Part shown: positions 1 through 9,456 of the stretch, one piece after another | Layout of the letters: every line of letters begins with the position of its first letter | How positions within the stretch are numbered: position 1 is the stretch's first letter | DNA from: Kaiparowitsia implicata GSE-PSE-MK54-09C | GTDB lineage: Bacteria; Cyanobacteriota; Cyanobacteriia; Elainellales; Elainellaceae | Assembly: GCA_019359435.1 (NCBI GenBank) | Contig: JAHHHI010000059.1 | Location: 62,001 to 126,000 of the forward strand | DNA length: 64,000 nt | Reading direction: 5' to 3' | Program-made: the position numbers and the translations under genes | Notes under the pieces: generated by a model | Told to the model about the DNA's origin: nothing | Databases searched by the model: none | Seen by the model: only the letters and a program-made list of their open reading frames with translations

Positions 1-784
1 CGCGATCGCCCAAGTCTTGTGCAGGCTGATGCCCCTGCTTCTCAGCTTGGAGTGCCAGATAGCGATACTTTTGGAACTCATGCTCAATCGACTTCCGAAA
101 CCGTTCTACAGGAATGGAATCGCTCGCAAATGCCCACATATTGTTGCCATGCTTGCGATAGGCCCCTAATGGTGTTTCTACGACTGCCAGCTCGCCATAG
201 AAGGGCACTACTGTTACCAAATACCCATCAGCCGACATAGGGAAGTCTTGAGCGGGAATCGGCAACACCTGCTTTAGGGCGTGGCGGCTAAAGGCCAACC
301 CGCTGGTCACGGTTGTGCCATAGCGACCGCGCTCCAATAGCTGCGGCAGCACGTTCCCGCTATCGAGCGGGCGCTCCCGCACGGGATGCAGCTCTAGAAA
401 CTGGCCGACCTCATCGACCAACTCTAGGCGGTATTGCACTAGGGCGATCGCCGGATTCCACGCGGCAACCACCTGCTCGGCTGTTTCAGGAAACAGATAG
501 TCATCGGCGTCTAGAAAAATCAACAGATCGCCCTGACTCATCTCGTATCCGGCGTTCATTGCAGAGGCTTGCCCACCGTTTTGCTTTAGGAGAGGAGTGA
601 TCTGTGACCCATAGTGGGTAATCACATCTTTAGATTGGTCGGTAGAGCCGTCATCGACCACAATCACTTCGGTTTTAGGATAAGTCTGCGCCAGAGCGCT
701 GTCGATTGACTGTTTCAGAAACCGCTCATAATTGTAATTGTTGATGATGACGCTCACCATGGGCTGGTTCACTGCTGGCTCCAT
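1..784 (-). CDS. Family 2 glycosyltransferase, 3' end cut off by the window edge
   Basis: Reading from ATG at 784 towards position 1 gives an uninterrupted frame of about 261 codons with no stop before the edge. A strong ribosome binding site (GGAGGA) lies just upstream. The N-terminus has the GT-A layout: a VSVIINNYNYERFLKQSIDSA start, EVIVVDDGSTD for nucleotide binding, a GGQASAMNAGY segment and the acceptor-side LIFLDADDYL DxD motif. This is a typical inverting GT2 that transfers a sugar from a nucleotide-sugar. The C-terminal part lies outside the window, so neither a membrane anchor nor a fusion can be excluded. It may belong to a surface glycan cluster upstream. Confidence 0.85.
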   Translation of the reverse strand, partial: MEPAVNQPMVSVIINNYNYERFLKQSIDSALAQTYPKTEVIVVDDGSTDQSKDVITHYGSQITPLLKQNGGQASAMNAGYEMSQGDLLIFLDADDYLFPETAEQVVAAWNPAIALVQYRLELVDEVGQFLELHPVRERPLDSGNVLPQLLERGRYGTTVTSGLAFSRHALKQVLPIPAQDFPMSADGYLVTVVPFYGELAVVETPLGAYRKHGNNMWAFASDSIPVERFRKSIEHEFQKYRYLALQAEKQGHQPAQDLGDR

Positions 785-2010
785 CCCGACTCCTCCAAGT
801 GACGATTGCCGTAACCCTGAATCTAAATGCCTGACTAAATCCTGGCCAAATCTTGATTGGTAACTCTATCGACTGGTAAATGCGTAAGGGCGATCGCCTC
901 CTTCTGTCGCTGATAGACTTGCTGCCGATGGCGGTAGCAGAGCGCACAGGCTATAGGAGAGGGGTCGCAGAGTGCGGCTGTCCTCAGCCGTGAGGTTCAG
1001 CGTGCCTATCCATTAACCTTGCGGCAAACCCCCAACTCAGAGTCCCAGATCTCGGTTGGATGTAATTTTGGAGTCTCATCGCTGAACCATAATGCGGCTC
1101 CGCATAAGACCTAACCCAGAGCAGATCTGACTCAAAAGAGAGTGATGGACAGTTAGTGCTTTCCCCTCCAGTGTCTTAGTAATTTCCTGGATTGGACGTG
1201 AAGATATGCTGAAGTGTGCCCTGGGTTCCGTGATATTTCGGTATATCCCCTGACGCCCTTTAGGAAGATTGCTGTAGTGATAGAGTCTGGGATCTGAGCT
1301 GTGGGGCTATTCCGCAAGCCTAAGGCTGTTGAACCCAGGCTGTGCTCGGTGCTCGAACTTCCAAATGCTCGACGGTGTAAAACTATCCTGGCTCAGAAAT
1401 TTCGAGTTTGAGATCGAGCATCTTGGACTATAGAGTGTGAACCGATTATGAAGGACGGAGAAGGACTGAATTAACTGATTGTGAAACGTGATCTTGCAAT
1501 GGGGCGATCGCACCAATTGCACTGTTCTAGATCAGCTCTAGATCAGCGGCTCGCTCAAGGAGCTTTATCATTTGATTATTGCTTTGCAGGGAATTCGTTG
1601 CGTGATGTTCACGAGGTGTCGCCTGTAGCTGTGCCACACTCAAAACGGTAGTAAAGGATCTTGGCTGCAAGCTTGCCATGCTGCTGACTGGATTCACGTC
1701 ACGAATTCTCGCTGACGCTCTGGCTGATGGAGTGAATAAGAATGAGAAAGAATGGGGTAATCCGATCCGCTGATGGAAGCGCCCTAGGGCAGTGATAGGG
1801 CATCTAGGCTGATAGATCTTGAGCGGATAGATCTCGAATAGATCTTGAGCGGATAGATATGGGTATTGGGGTTGGGTTTAGGTCGTGGGTTAAGTCTAGA
1901 CCGGGGGCATCCTCACATTGCGTGCAAGCATACGGTCTATTAAGGGTTGAGCAAGATGCTAACGGGTGGCAGCAACGGCGATATGGACTATACCGAAGGT
2001 TGTTGAGCAA
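785..2010. other. Gene-poor region of about 1.2 kb
   Basis: No convincing gene. The short reading frames here lack ribosome binding sites and recognisable domains. A 21-base direct repeat occurs at 1812–1832 and 1838–1858. A small dyad containing GCGG/CCGC lies near 1092. The promoter of the glycosyltransferase gene at 2011 should lie at the right end, but I see no clear -35/-10 pair. Confidence 0.5.
1812..1858. repeat. 21-bp direct repeat, two copies
   Basis: The 21-base unit begins ATAGATCTTGAGC and ends GGATAGAT. It occurs at 1812–1832 and again at 1838–1858, identical in both copies, separated by 5 bases. It lies about 150 bases upstream of the glycosyltransferase at 2011. It could be a regulator site or simple slippage; the sequence does not decide between them. 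Confidence 0.7.
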
Positions 2011-3219
2011 ATGCAGATATTAATTCTGGGACTGTCTTTTGTCTTAAGTGCGATCGCCGCCGTGCTGCTAGTGCTAACGCTGATGCTGTTGCTAGAATGT
2101 GTGGCGGCGCGCTGGCCTCGCCGAGTGTTCAAGCTGAAGCCTGACTCTATCAAACATCCACGGCTAGCGGTGTTGGTGCCAGCTCACAATGAGGCCGTGG
2201 TGATTCGACAAACGCTGGATAGTCTGGTGCCCCAGCTTGGCCCAGAGGATCGTCTAGTGGTGGTGGCAGATAACTGCTCTGACGCGACTGCGGCGATCGC
2301 CCGAGAGTCGGGAGCCACAGTAATTGAACGGTTTGATGAGTATCGCCGCGGCAAGGGCTATGCCCTAGACTATGGGTTGCAATGGCTGGCCTCTGATCCA
2401 CCCGATGTGGTGGTATTTGTGGATGCTGACTGCTTGGTCTATCCCGGCGCGATCGCCCAGTTGACGACTCAGGCGATCGCCACAGGTCGTCCTGTCCAAG
2501 CCAACTATTTGATGGAAAACCCCCCCATTCCAACCCCGCAGGATGATATCTCTGCGTTTTCCGTCGTGCTCAAAAATCGCGTGCGCTCCCGAGGGATGAG
2601 CAACTTGGGGCTGCCCCTGTTGCTGACGGGCAGCGGCATGGCCTTTCCTTGGCGCGTCATTCGTTCGGTTAACCTAGCGAGCGGCAACATTGTTGAAGAT
2701 ATGAAAATGGGACTCGACTTGGCGATCGCCGGGTTCCCCGCTAGCTTTTGCGACGATGCGCGAGTGATGGGTCGCCTGCCTCAGCAGGCTGCCGCCGCCA
2801 CCCGCCAGCGCACCCGCTGGATTCATGGCCACCTTCAGTCCATCCAACGGTATACCCCGCAGTTGGTGCATGCGGCGCTGCACCAGCGCCGCATCGATCT
2901 ATTGGCCACAGCGATTGACCTGAGCATCTTACCCCTCACCCTGATGGTGACGGTGTGGCTGGTGCTGCTGCTGTTGAGTGCGGCCCTTGCGTTGCTTGGG
3001 GCGATGGTGCTGCCGCTGGTGCTGGTGCTGCTGGCCGGGCTGTGTTTAACGACAGCGCTAGCGATCGGCTGGTCAGCCTTTGGGCGTGAGGCTCTGCCGG
3101 TGGCTACCCTGTCTCACTTGCCGGCCTATCTGCTGGGCAAGCTGCCGATTTTTGCCAGCTTCCTCCGCAAGCCTGAAATTCGCTGGTTCCGCACGGATCG
3201 GGATGAACCAGGGGCATAG
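2011..3219 (+). CDS. Membrane glycosyltransferase, family 2 (cellulose-synthase/NdvB-like)
   Basis: The 402-residue protein has an N-terminal membrane helix (about 2–28), a cytosolic GT-A domain and two C-terminal helices (about 305–327 and 330–355). The signature residues of processive or polymer-type GT2 enzymes are present: DNCSD (87–91), VDAD (137–140), the catalytic VED (228–230) and QRTRW (266–270). It probably polymerises or extends a polysaccharide at the cytoplasmic membrane from UDP- or GDP-sugars. The ATG at 2011 was chosen because it begins the hydrophobic helix; an in-frame GTG at 1966 would add 15 residues. There is no PilZ domain. The polymer made cannot be read from the sequence. 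Confidence 0.85.
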   Translation: MQILILGLSFVLSAIAAVLLVLTLMLLLECVAARWPRRVFKLKPDSIKHPRLAVLVPAHNEAVVIRQTLDSLVPQLGPEDRLVVVADNCSDATAAIARESGATVIERFDEYRRGKGYALDYGLQWLASDPPDVVVFVDADCLVYPGAIAQLTTQAIATGRPVQANYLMENPPIPTPQDDISAFSVVLKNRVRSRGMSNLGLPLLLTGSGMAFPWRVIRSVNLASGNIVEDMKMGLDLAIAGFPASFCDDARVMGRLPQQAAAATRQRTRWIHGHLQSIQRYTPQLVHAALHQRRIDLLATAIDLSILPLTLMVTVWLVLLLLSAALALLGAMVLPLVLVLLAGLCLTTALAIGWSAFGREALPVATLSHLPAYLLGKLPIFASFLRKPEIRWFRTDRDEPGA

Positions 3220-3321
3220 AAGAAGAGAGAGCCTGCGGGTTTGCGACCCTAGCTCGCTAAAATAGGAGCGCTCTGCGGGTGCAGGTCACGGCGTTTCTAT
3301 AGTGAGTGATGGCGGTAAATC

Positions 3322-4047
3322 ATGGCGACTCAGGACAAGCTCTACGAAGGCAAAGCCAAAATTCTATATGCAACGGATGAGCCGGACATTCTGCTGACGG
3401 TGTTTAAAGACGATGCTACGGCCTTTAATGCTCAAAAGCGCGGCACAATTGCGGGCAAAGGCGAAATCAACTGCCGCATGTCGGCCCATTTGTTTCGACG
3501 GCTAGAGGCCGCTGGTGTTCCGACTCATTTTATCGACTGCCCTCAGCCCCACACCATGCGAGTGCAGGCGGTGCGCATTGTTCCCATTGAGGTGGTGGTG
3601 CGTAACCGAGCCGCCGGGAGCCTGTGCAAGCAGACGGGGCTACCCTTGGGGCTAGCGCTTGAGCCACCGCTGGTGGAGTTTTACTACAAAAATGATGCGC
3701 TGGGTGATCCGCTGTTGACGCTGGATCGGGTGTGCGTGATGCAGTTGGCGACGGCAGAGCAGGTGGCTGAGCTGCGGCAGATGGCGCTGACAATCAATCA
3801 AATTTTGACGGCATTTTTTGACCAGTGTGGCATCACCCTGGTGGACTTTAAGCTGGAGTTTGGGCGGGTGGGCGATCGCCTGATTTTGGCCGATGAGATT
3901 AGCCCCGACACTTGCCGGTTATGGGATCAAGCCGAATCAGACCCCGATCGTCGCGTGATGGATAAAGACCGCTTTCGACAAGATTTAGGCCAGGTAGAGG
4001 CCGCGTACCAGCGCGTGTTAGATCGGGTTCTGTCACAAAACACATAG
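3322..4047 (+). CDS. purC: Phosphoribosylaminoimidazole-succinocarboxamide synthase
   Basis: SAICAR synthetase joins aspartate to CAIR using ATP, in purine biosynthesis. At 241 residues it matches the short bacterial form. It opens with KLYEGKAKILYAT and carries GKGEINCRMSAHLF, the signature VDFKLEFG and the substrate-binding LADEISPDTCRLWD. It starts at ATG 3322 about 100 bases after the glycosyltransferase. It is followed by Omp85, an adjacency I recall from several cyanobacteria. Nothing looks unusual in the coding sequence. Confidence 0.97.
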   Translation: MATQDKLYEGKAKILYATDEPDILLTVFKDDATAFNAQKRGTIAGKGEINCRMSAHLFRRLEAAGVPTHFIDCPQPHTMRVQAVRIVPIEVVVRNRAAGSLCKQTGLPLGLALEPPLVEFYYKNDALGDPLLTLDRVCVMQLATAEQVAELRQMALTINQILTAFFDQCGITLVDFKLEFGRVGDRLILADEISPDTCRLWDQAESDPDRRVMDKDRFRQDLGQVEAAYQRVLDRVLSQNT

Positions 4048-4290
4048 CATGGTGTACCGGTCTTTGCTGTAGAATTGCTCCGGCTTAAGGAATGCAATTC
4101 GGGGTCAATGCAAGCATCTCAACCGTGCGCCATTTTCTATCAGAGTTGCATCACCAAGTCAGCTTGAGTGGAACTTTTGCTACAAGTGGGCGGTCTGTCG
4201 CTTAAGTAAACCAGCGGTTAAACTGACGGTTTGAGAGAGGCGGTTGTAGCCAAATCTGTGGTGTGACGTGGTGTTTAAGGCGTAACATGT

Positions 4291-6654
4291 ATGCGGTTTT
4301 CGACAGAATGGTTGGCAGTGGTGGCAATGTCGGTTGTGGTGGGAATGGTGCAGCCAGCCCCAGCCGCCGCTCGGGAAGTAGAACCAGATCAGAGGGCGAT
4401 CGCCACTCTTTCGCCTGAACGGTTGCCAGGGTTACAGGAGCAGGCCTCTTCACCTCAAATAGAGCCGCTCCCGTCTTCTGACGCATTGCCACCAGCTGTG
4501 AGTGCGCCAGAGCGATTAGTAGAACCTGCGTCAGTGCTATCCGGCGTTCCGTTATCTATTGAGGCGGATGCCTCTGAGGCTGCGCCAACTGACACTGAGG
4601 CTGCTCAAACTCAATTGGTTGAGGCTATTGAGACTGTTCCAGTGCCATTTGCAACGCCAGTGCCGTCTGCTGCAGGGTCGCTAAATTCAGTTGCCGTTGA
4701 CCTGCTGCCGGATGAGGCTGCGCTGATTGAGTCGATCCCTACTGAGGCTGCATCAGTTGAGCAGTCTGACGCGAATTCTGTCCTCGAATCGCCTCTGACA
4801 CCCGCAGGGCTACTGTTAGCCCAAGAGGCCCCGCCGTCTGTTCCCACTCCTGCCCCAGACACGCCAGCTCCAACTCCCTCCCCCTCTGAACCTGAACCCG
4901 AACCGCGCGTGCTGGTGTCTGAGGTGGTGGTAGAGGGTGCAGGCGATCTGGAAGATGAGGTCTATGACGCCATTTCTACCTTTCCTGGGCAGACGACCAC
5001 CCGCACCCAGCTACAGCAAGACATTAATGCGGTGTTTGCAACGGGCTTTTTTGCCAATGTGAGCGCGGTGCCCGAAGACACGCCTCTAGGGGTGCGCATC
5101 ACCTTTGTGGTAGAACCCAACCCCACGCTGACACAGGTGCAAGTGCTGGAAAGCCAAGTGCTGCCTCAGGAGGTGGTGGACGACATTTTTGGTGATCAGT
5201 ATGGCTTAACCCTCAATCTGAACCAGTTTCAGTCTGGGGTGAATGAGTTGAATAGCTGGTATCGCGACAATGGCTATGTGCTGGCGCAGATTATTGAAGC
5301 GCCTAACGTTGGGCCGGATGGGGTGGTCACGCTGGTGGTTGCAGAAGGGGTGATTGAAGATATTCAGGTTCGCTTTTTGGATGGTGAGGGCGAAGCCACC
5401 GATGAAGATGGAGAGCCGATTCAAGGACGCACGCGAGAATTCATCATCACGCGGGAGTTTGAGACTCAGCCAGGGGATGTATTTAACCAGCCGCAGATTG
5501 AGGAAGATTTGCGCAGCGCGTTTCAGCTGGGTATTTTTGAAGATTTGCAGGTGACGCTCAGCCCGGGTACTGATCCCCGTCAGGTGAATGTGGTGGTCAA
5601 TGTGATTGAGGGGCAATCTGGCTCTATTGGGGCCAGCGTGGGTCTGAGTTCTGCCAGCGGACTGTTTGGTTCGGTCAGCTATCAAGAGCGCAACCTGGGC
5701 GGCAACAACCAGCGCCTCTCGGCTGAGGTGCAGGTCGGACAGCGGGATCTACTGTTTGATCTCAGCTTTTCTGATCCGTGGATTGCAGGGGATCCGTTCC
5801 GTACGTCCTATACGGTGAATGCCTTTGGTCGTCGCTCGATTCCGCTGGTGTTTCAAGGCGGAGAGACGGAGGTGTTTCTACCAGAGGGCGATCGCCCTCG
5901 ACTGCGACGGCTGGGTGGCGGCATTACCTTCAACCGCCCTCTAGACAACGGCTGGCGGGCTGGCTTGGGGGTGCAATATCAAAATATTCGGGTGCAAGAC
6001 TTTGACGGTGGCGTAGCTCCGGTAGATGAGTTAGGCAATCAGCTGAGCTTTAGCGGCAGCGGCGTGGATGATCTGCTGTTGGTGCAGCTATCGGCGTCAC
6101 AAGATCGTCGCAACAATCCACTCGCCCCCACGAGCGGCACGTTTCTGCGGGTCAGCACTGAGCAGTCGGTGCCCATTGGTCAGGGCAGCATTTTTCTAAA
6201 TCGCCTCCGGGGAAGTTACAGCTTCTTTCTGCCTGTAGACTTTACCAACTTTGATGAAGGGCCTCAAACCTTGGCGTTTAACCTTCAGGGGGGGGTGGTG
6301 CTGGGTGATCTGCCTCCCTATGAAGCCTTTACGCTGGGGGGGAGCGATTCGATTCGGGGCTATGATGCCGGGGATGTGGCAAGTGGTCGGGCCTTTGTGT
6401 TGGGCAGTGTGGAATATCGCTTTCCGCTATTTGCGATTGTCGGCGGGGCGCTGTTTGTGGATGTAGGGTCTGACCTGGGCACGAGTGGTAATGTCATTGG
6501 CGACCCGGCTGGCGCGCGTGACAAACCTGGATTTGGCCTGGGCTATGGGGTCGGGGTACGCGTGCGATCGCCCATTGGCCCCATCCGCATTGACTACGGG
6601 TTTAATGACCAGGGAGACAGCCGGATTCACTTCGGCATCGGGGAACGGTTCTAG
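4291..6654 (+). CDS. bamA: Omp85/BamA outer-membrane assembly protein
   Basis: The 787-residue protein is the core of the machine that inserts beta-barrel proteins into the outer membrane. It is the cyanobacterial relative of chloroplast Toc75. Residues 1–27 form a signal peptide ending PAPAAA. A long Pro/Ala/Glu-rich spacer follows to about residue 200. Three POTRA domains occupy roughly 205–445, and a barrel fills the rest. SIRGYDAGD is the conserved loop-6 (V/I)RGY motif and the chain ends in the expected terminal Phe (GERF). The next gene, lpxC, starts 33 bases later. The long acidic spacer is typical of cyanobacterial Omp85 and probably spans periplasm or peptidoglycan. Confidence 0.95.
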   Translation: MRFSTEWLAVVAMSVVVGMVQPAPAAAREVEPDQRAIATLSPERLPGLQEQASSPQIEPLPSSDALPPAVSAPERLVEPASVLSGVPLSIEADASEAAPTDTEAAQTQLVEAIETVPVPFATPVPSAAGSLNSVAVDLLPDEAALIESIPTEAASVEQSDANSVLESPLTPAGLLLAQEAPPSVPTPAPDTPAPTPSPSEPEPEPRVLVSEVVVEGAGDLEDEVYDAISTFPGQTTTRTQLQQDINAVFATGFFANVSAVPEDTPLGVRITFVVEPNPTLTQVQVLESQVLPQEVVDDIFGDQYGLTLNLNQFQSGVNELNSWYRDNGYVLAQIIEAPNVGPDGVVTLVVAEGVIEDIQVRFLDGEGEATDEDGEPIQGRTREFIITREFETQPGDVFNQPQIEEDLRSAFQLGIFEDLQVTLSPGTDPRQVNVVVNVIEGQSGSIGASVGLSSASGLFGSVSYQERNLGGNNQRLSAEVQVGQRDLLFDLSFSDPWIAGDPFRTSYTVNAFGRRSIPLVFQGGETEVFLPEGDRPRLRRLGGGITFNRPLDNGWRAGLGVQYQNIRVQDFDGGVAPVDELGNQLSFSGSGVDDLLLVQLSASQDRRNNPLAPTSGTFLRVSTEQSVPIGQGSIFLNRLRGSYSFFLPVDFTNFDEGPQTLAFNLQGGVVLGDLPPYEAFTLGGSDSIRGYDAGDVASGRAFVLGSVEYRFPLFAIVGGALFVDVGSDLGTSGNVIGDPAGARDKPGFGLGYGVGVRVRSPIGPIRIDYGFNDQGDSRIHFGIGERF

Positions 6655-6687
6655 CATCTATCGCCCATCTACTGCCCATTTATCGCC

Positions 6688-7629
6688 ATGATCTCTCCTC
6701 CGAATTCTCAGCCGCATGCGGCGGCATCAGGGGTGTCCCTGCCTCTATCTGATGAGTCCAATCGCTCTGACAGATTAGATCTGTCGGAGCAGAGTGCTCA
6801 ATGCACCTTGGCTCACAGTGTGGAGCAAACGGGGGTTGGGCTGCATTCTGGGGTGAGCGTCACAGTTCGCATCCATCCAGCTGACCCCCATGCAGGGCGC
6901 TGCTTTCGCCGGGTAGATTTGCCGAATGCGCCGTGCATTTCAGCGACGATTGATGCCGTAGACCAAACCACGCTGTCAACAGAATTGCGGGCGGGTGAGG
7001 CCACCGTGCGCACGGTAGAGCATCTGCTGGCGGCGCTGCTAGGGGTCGGCATTGATAATGCCCTGATCGAGATTGACGGGCCAGAACTGCCCTTGCTCGA
7101 TGGCTCGGCGCTGCCCTGGGTTGACGCCATTCAGCGTGCCGGGGTTGTGCCCCAAGCGGCAGCGCGTTCCACCGTCACCCTGCAGGCTCCGTTCTGGTAT
7201 CAGAAGGGGGATGCGTTTGTGGCCGCGCTACCCGCGCCAGAGCTGCGATTTTCCTATGGAATCGACTTTGCCGAACAGGCCATCGGGAATCAGTGGCACA
7301 GCTGGTCGCCTCAGCAGGATTCCTTTGCTGCGGCGATCGCCCCTGCGCGTACCTTTGTGCTGGCACGCCAGATTGACCACCTTCGCACGTTAGGGTTGAT
7401 CAAAGGCGGTACTCTAGAGAATGCTCTAGTTTGCGATGGCGATCAGTGGGTCAATCCACCAATGCGATTTGCAAATGAGCCAGCGCGGCATAAACTTTTA
7501 GATTTAGTAGGAGATTTAAGCTTGCTTGGCGCCGTGCCCCAGGTTCATTTTCTGGCATACAAGGCTAGTCATCATCTGCATACCCAGTTTGCGGCTCAAC
7601 TCAGGCCGCAACTGACCTATTCGGGTTAG
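6688..7629 (+). CDS. lpxC: UDP-3-O-acyl-N-acetylglucosamine deacetylase
   Basis: LpxC is the zinc-dependent committed step of lipid A synthesis. Zinc and catalytic residues are visible: [10 protein letters not shown] (His), [10 protein letters not shown] (His and Asp) and a later ASHHLH. The family motif [17 protein letters not shown] is intact. The usual start of the fold is at [16 protein letters not shown], so the first 35–40 residues, rich in Ser/Asn, are an extension. A start downstream of ATG 6688 is possible. The gene sits 33 bases after Omp85 and is probably co-transcribed with it. Confidence 0.95.
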   Translation: MISPPNSQPHAAASGVSLPLSDESNRSDRLDLSEQSAQCTLAHSVEQTGVGLHSGVSVTVRIHPADPHAGRCFRRVDLPNAPCISATIDAVDQTTLSTELRAGEATVRTVEHLLAALLGVGIDNALIEIDGPELPLLDGSALPWVDAIQRAGVVPQAAARSTVTLQAPFWYQKGDAFVAALPAPELRFSYGIDFAEQAIGNQWHSWSPQQDSFAAAIAPARTFVLARQIDHLRTLGLIKGGTLENALVCDGDQWVNPPMRFANEPARHKLLDLVGDLSLLGAVPQVHFLAYKASHHLHTQFAAQLRPQLTYSG

Positions 7630-7978
7630 AGGTCGGTCTGTTGAAGGGCGATCGCCCAACCGGCAGGGTTCTGGCTTTGGGCCGCAACACCGAGTAGAGA
7701 TGCCCAACGTTCAAAAGCTGAACCGTGTTGAAATGGGTTGAGCCTGCCCTAAGCCGTTTTACGGCAACATCCGTTATTTCTTTTGACCCACTTTATGCCC
7801 ACTTTATGCCCATTGTCGCTGGATATCCACTGCCCTGAATTGGCCGAGTCACCCTACAGATGCGGCTAATGGGCGATCGCCCACTCTAACGATTCCAGTT
7901 TTTGCCTGATTGAAGCGTTCACGACCCACCGCTCCTCACCCGACGAACAGACCACCGTTGTAATGTAACCCAATTCCC
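7630..7978. other. Intergenic gap between lpxC and fabZ
   Basis: 349 bases without a gene. It holds two HIP1 octamers and a short direct duplication of CCCACTTTATG near 7788–7810. A secondary promoter for fabZ–lpxA–lpxB could lie here, but no clear elements were seen. Confidence 0.5.
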
Positions 7979-8512
7979 ATGTCCACCTTGACTGATTTGC
8001 ACAACGACGTAACGAACCCCATCCCTGCCGTAGAACGCCACGCTGATGAGGCACGGGTTAATAATGGCGCAACTCCTCCTGCAGTGTTTTCAGTGCAAGA
8101 GATCCACAACCTGCTGCCTCACCGATATCCTTTCTCCTTGGTCGATCGCATCATTGAGTTTGTTCCCGAGAAGCGAGCGGTGGGCATTAAAAACGTCACC
8201 TTCAACGAGCCCCATTTTCAGGGGCATTTCCCTGGTCGACCCATCATGCCAGGTGTGCTAATTATTGAGGCAATGGCTCAGGTGGGCGGCATCGTGCTGA
8301 CGCAGTTACCTGATATTCCGGTCGGGCTGTTTATGTTTGCGGGTATTGATCATGTCCGGTTTCGTCGCCCTGTGGTACCAGGGGATCAACTGGTGATGAC
8401 GGTTGATCTCATCCGCATCAAATCCCGCAAATTTGGCTGGATGCAAGGCCGTGCCGAAGTTGACGGCCAGCTTGCCGCAGAGGGTAAGCTGATGTTTTCC
8501 CTGGTAGAGTAG
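7979..8512 (+). CDS. fabZ: 3-hydroxyacyl-ACP dehydratase
   Basis: This hotdog-fold enzyme dehydrates beta-hydroxyacyl-ACP in fatty acid synthesis and influences how much hydroxyacyl-ACP is left for lipid A. The catalytic region is complete: [14 protein letters not shown], the active-site His in [14 protein letters not shown] and the catalytic Glu in [10 protein letters not shown]. At 177 residues it has about 35 extra N-terminal residues compared with the E. coli enzyme, a mildly variable leader before [15 protein letters not shown]. Its position between lpxC and lpxA is standard in many Gram-negatives and cyanobacteria. Confidence 0.96.
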   Translation: MSTLTDLHNDVTNPIPAVERHADEARVNNGATPPAVFSVQEIHNLLPHRYPFSLVDRIIEFVPEKRAVGIKNVTFNEPHFQGHFPGRPIMPGVLIIEAMAQVGGIVLTQLPDIPVGLFMFAGIDHVRFRRPVVPGDQLVMTVDLIRIKSRKFGWMQGRAEVDGQLAAEGKLMFSLVE

Positions 8513-8575
8513 CAGTTATTCTCTGGTCGATTAGTTCTGCTGATTTGCTAGATTCCCCTACCCTGTGATTCTCCC

Positions 8576-9454
8576 TTGGTCATCGCTCAAACCAATTCTC
8601 TTTCGCAACCGGAAGACCCCAAGCGCTTGTCTACTCTGATTCATCCCACGGCTGTTATTCAACCCGGAGCCGAGATTCACCCCTCGGTTCGGGTGGGTGC
8701 CTATGCGGTGATTGGGGATCAGGTGACGATTGGGGCCGGCACAGAAATCGGTGCCCACGCGGTGATTGACGGCTGGACGACAATTGGCGAACACAATCGC
8801 ATTTTTGCCGGAGCCGCCATTGGGCAAGAGCCCCAAGACCTGAAGTATGACGGGACGCTCACGCAGGTACGAATCGGGGATCACAATCTGATTCGAGAGT
8901 ATGTCACGGTGAACCGGGCCGCGCGCTCGGGCAACGCCACGGTGATTGGCAATGGCAACTTGCTCATGGCCTATGTGCATGTGGCCCATGACTGTGTGAT
9001 TGAAAACCAAGTGGTGATTGCCAACAATGTGGCGATGGCGGGGCATGTGCACATTGAGTCCCGTGCGACCATTGGCGGCGTGGTGGGGATTCACCAATTT
9101 GTGCAGATTGGCAAACTGGCGATGGTGGGGGGCATGAGCCGCATCGATCGCGATGTGCCCCCGTATACGCTGGTGGAAGGCAACCCCTGCCGGGTGCGAT
9201 CGCTCAATCAAGTTGGGTTGAAGCGGGCTGGGCTGCTGCAAGACGACGAGGGGCGCACGGGTCAGCTATTGAAAAAAGCCTACCGAATTTTGTATCGCTC
9301 AGGTCTATCGCTAAATGCGGCACTAGAAGAGTTAGATCTGTTGCCCAATAATCCTCATTTAGAACATTTGCGCCAGTTTTTGCACATGACCCAAGCGTCT
9401 GGACGACGTGGCGTGATCCCCGCTAAGCGGCGTAAAGCGCAAGACGAGGTGTAA
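8576..9454 (+). CDS. lpxA: UDP-N-acetylglucosamine O-acyltransferase
   Basis: LpxA transfers a hydroxyacyl chain from ACP to UDP-GlcNAc, the first lipid A step. The protein is a left-handed beta-helix of hexapeptide repeats (IHPTAVIQPGAEIHPSVRVG onward), with the catalytic-His region and NHxIREYVTVNR, and a helical C-terminus. There is no in-frame ATG. The likely start is TTG at 8576, giving 292 residues, or TTG at 8627, which sits just before the conserved IHPTAVI. The stop is followed two bases later by the GTG start of lpxB, implying translational coupling. Confidence 0.94.
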   Translation: MVIAQTNSLSQPEDPKRLSTLIHPTAVIQPGAEIHPSVRVGAYAVIGDQVTIGAGTEIGAHAVIDGWTTIGEHNRIFAGAAIGQEPQDLKYDGTLTQVRIGDHNLIREYVTVNRAARSGNATVIGNGNLLMAYVHVAHDCVIENQVVIANNVAMAGHVHIESRATIGGVVGIHQFVQIGKLAMVGGMSRIDRDVPPYTLVEGNPCRVRSLNQVGLKRAGLLQDDEGRTGQLLKKAYRILYRSGLSLNAALEELDLLPNNPHLEHLRQFLHMTQASGRRGVIPAKRRKAQDEV

Positions 9455-9456
9455 CA

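Noticed and set aside
1307-2010. Short frames in the 1.2 kb gap at the left
   Set aside because: No ribosome sites, no recognisable motifs, and codon use unlike neighbouring genes.
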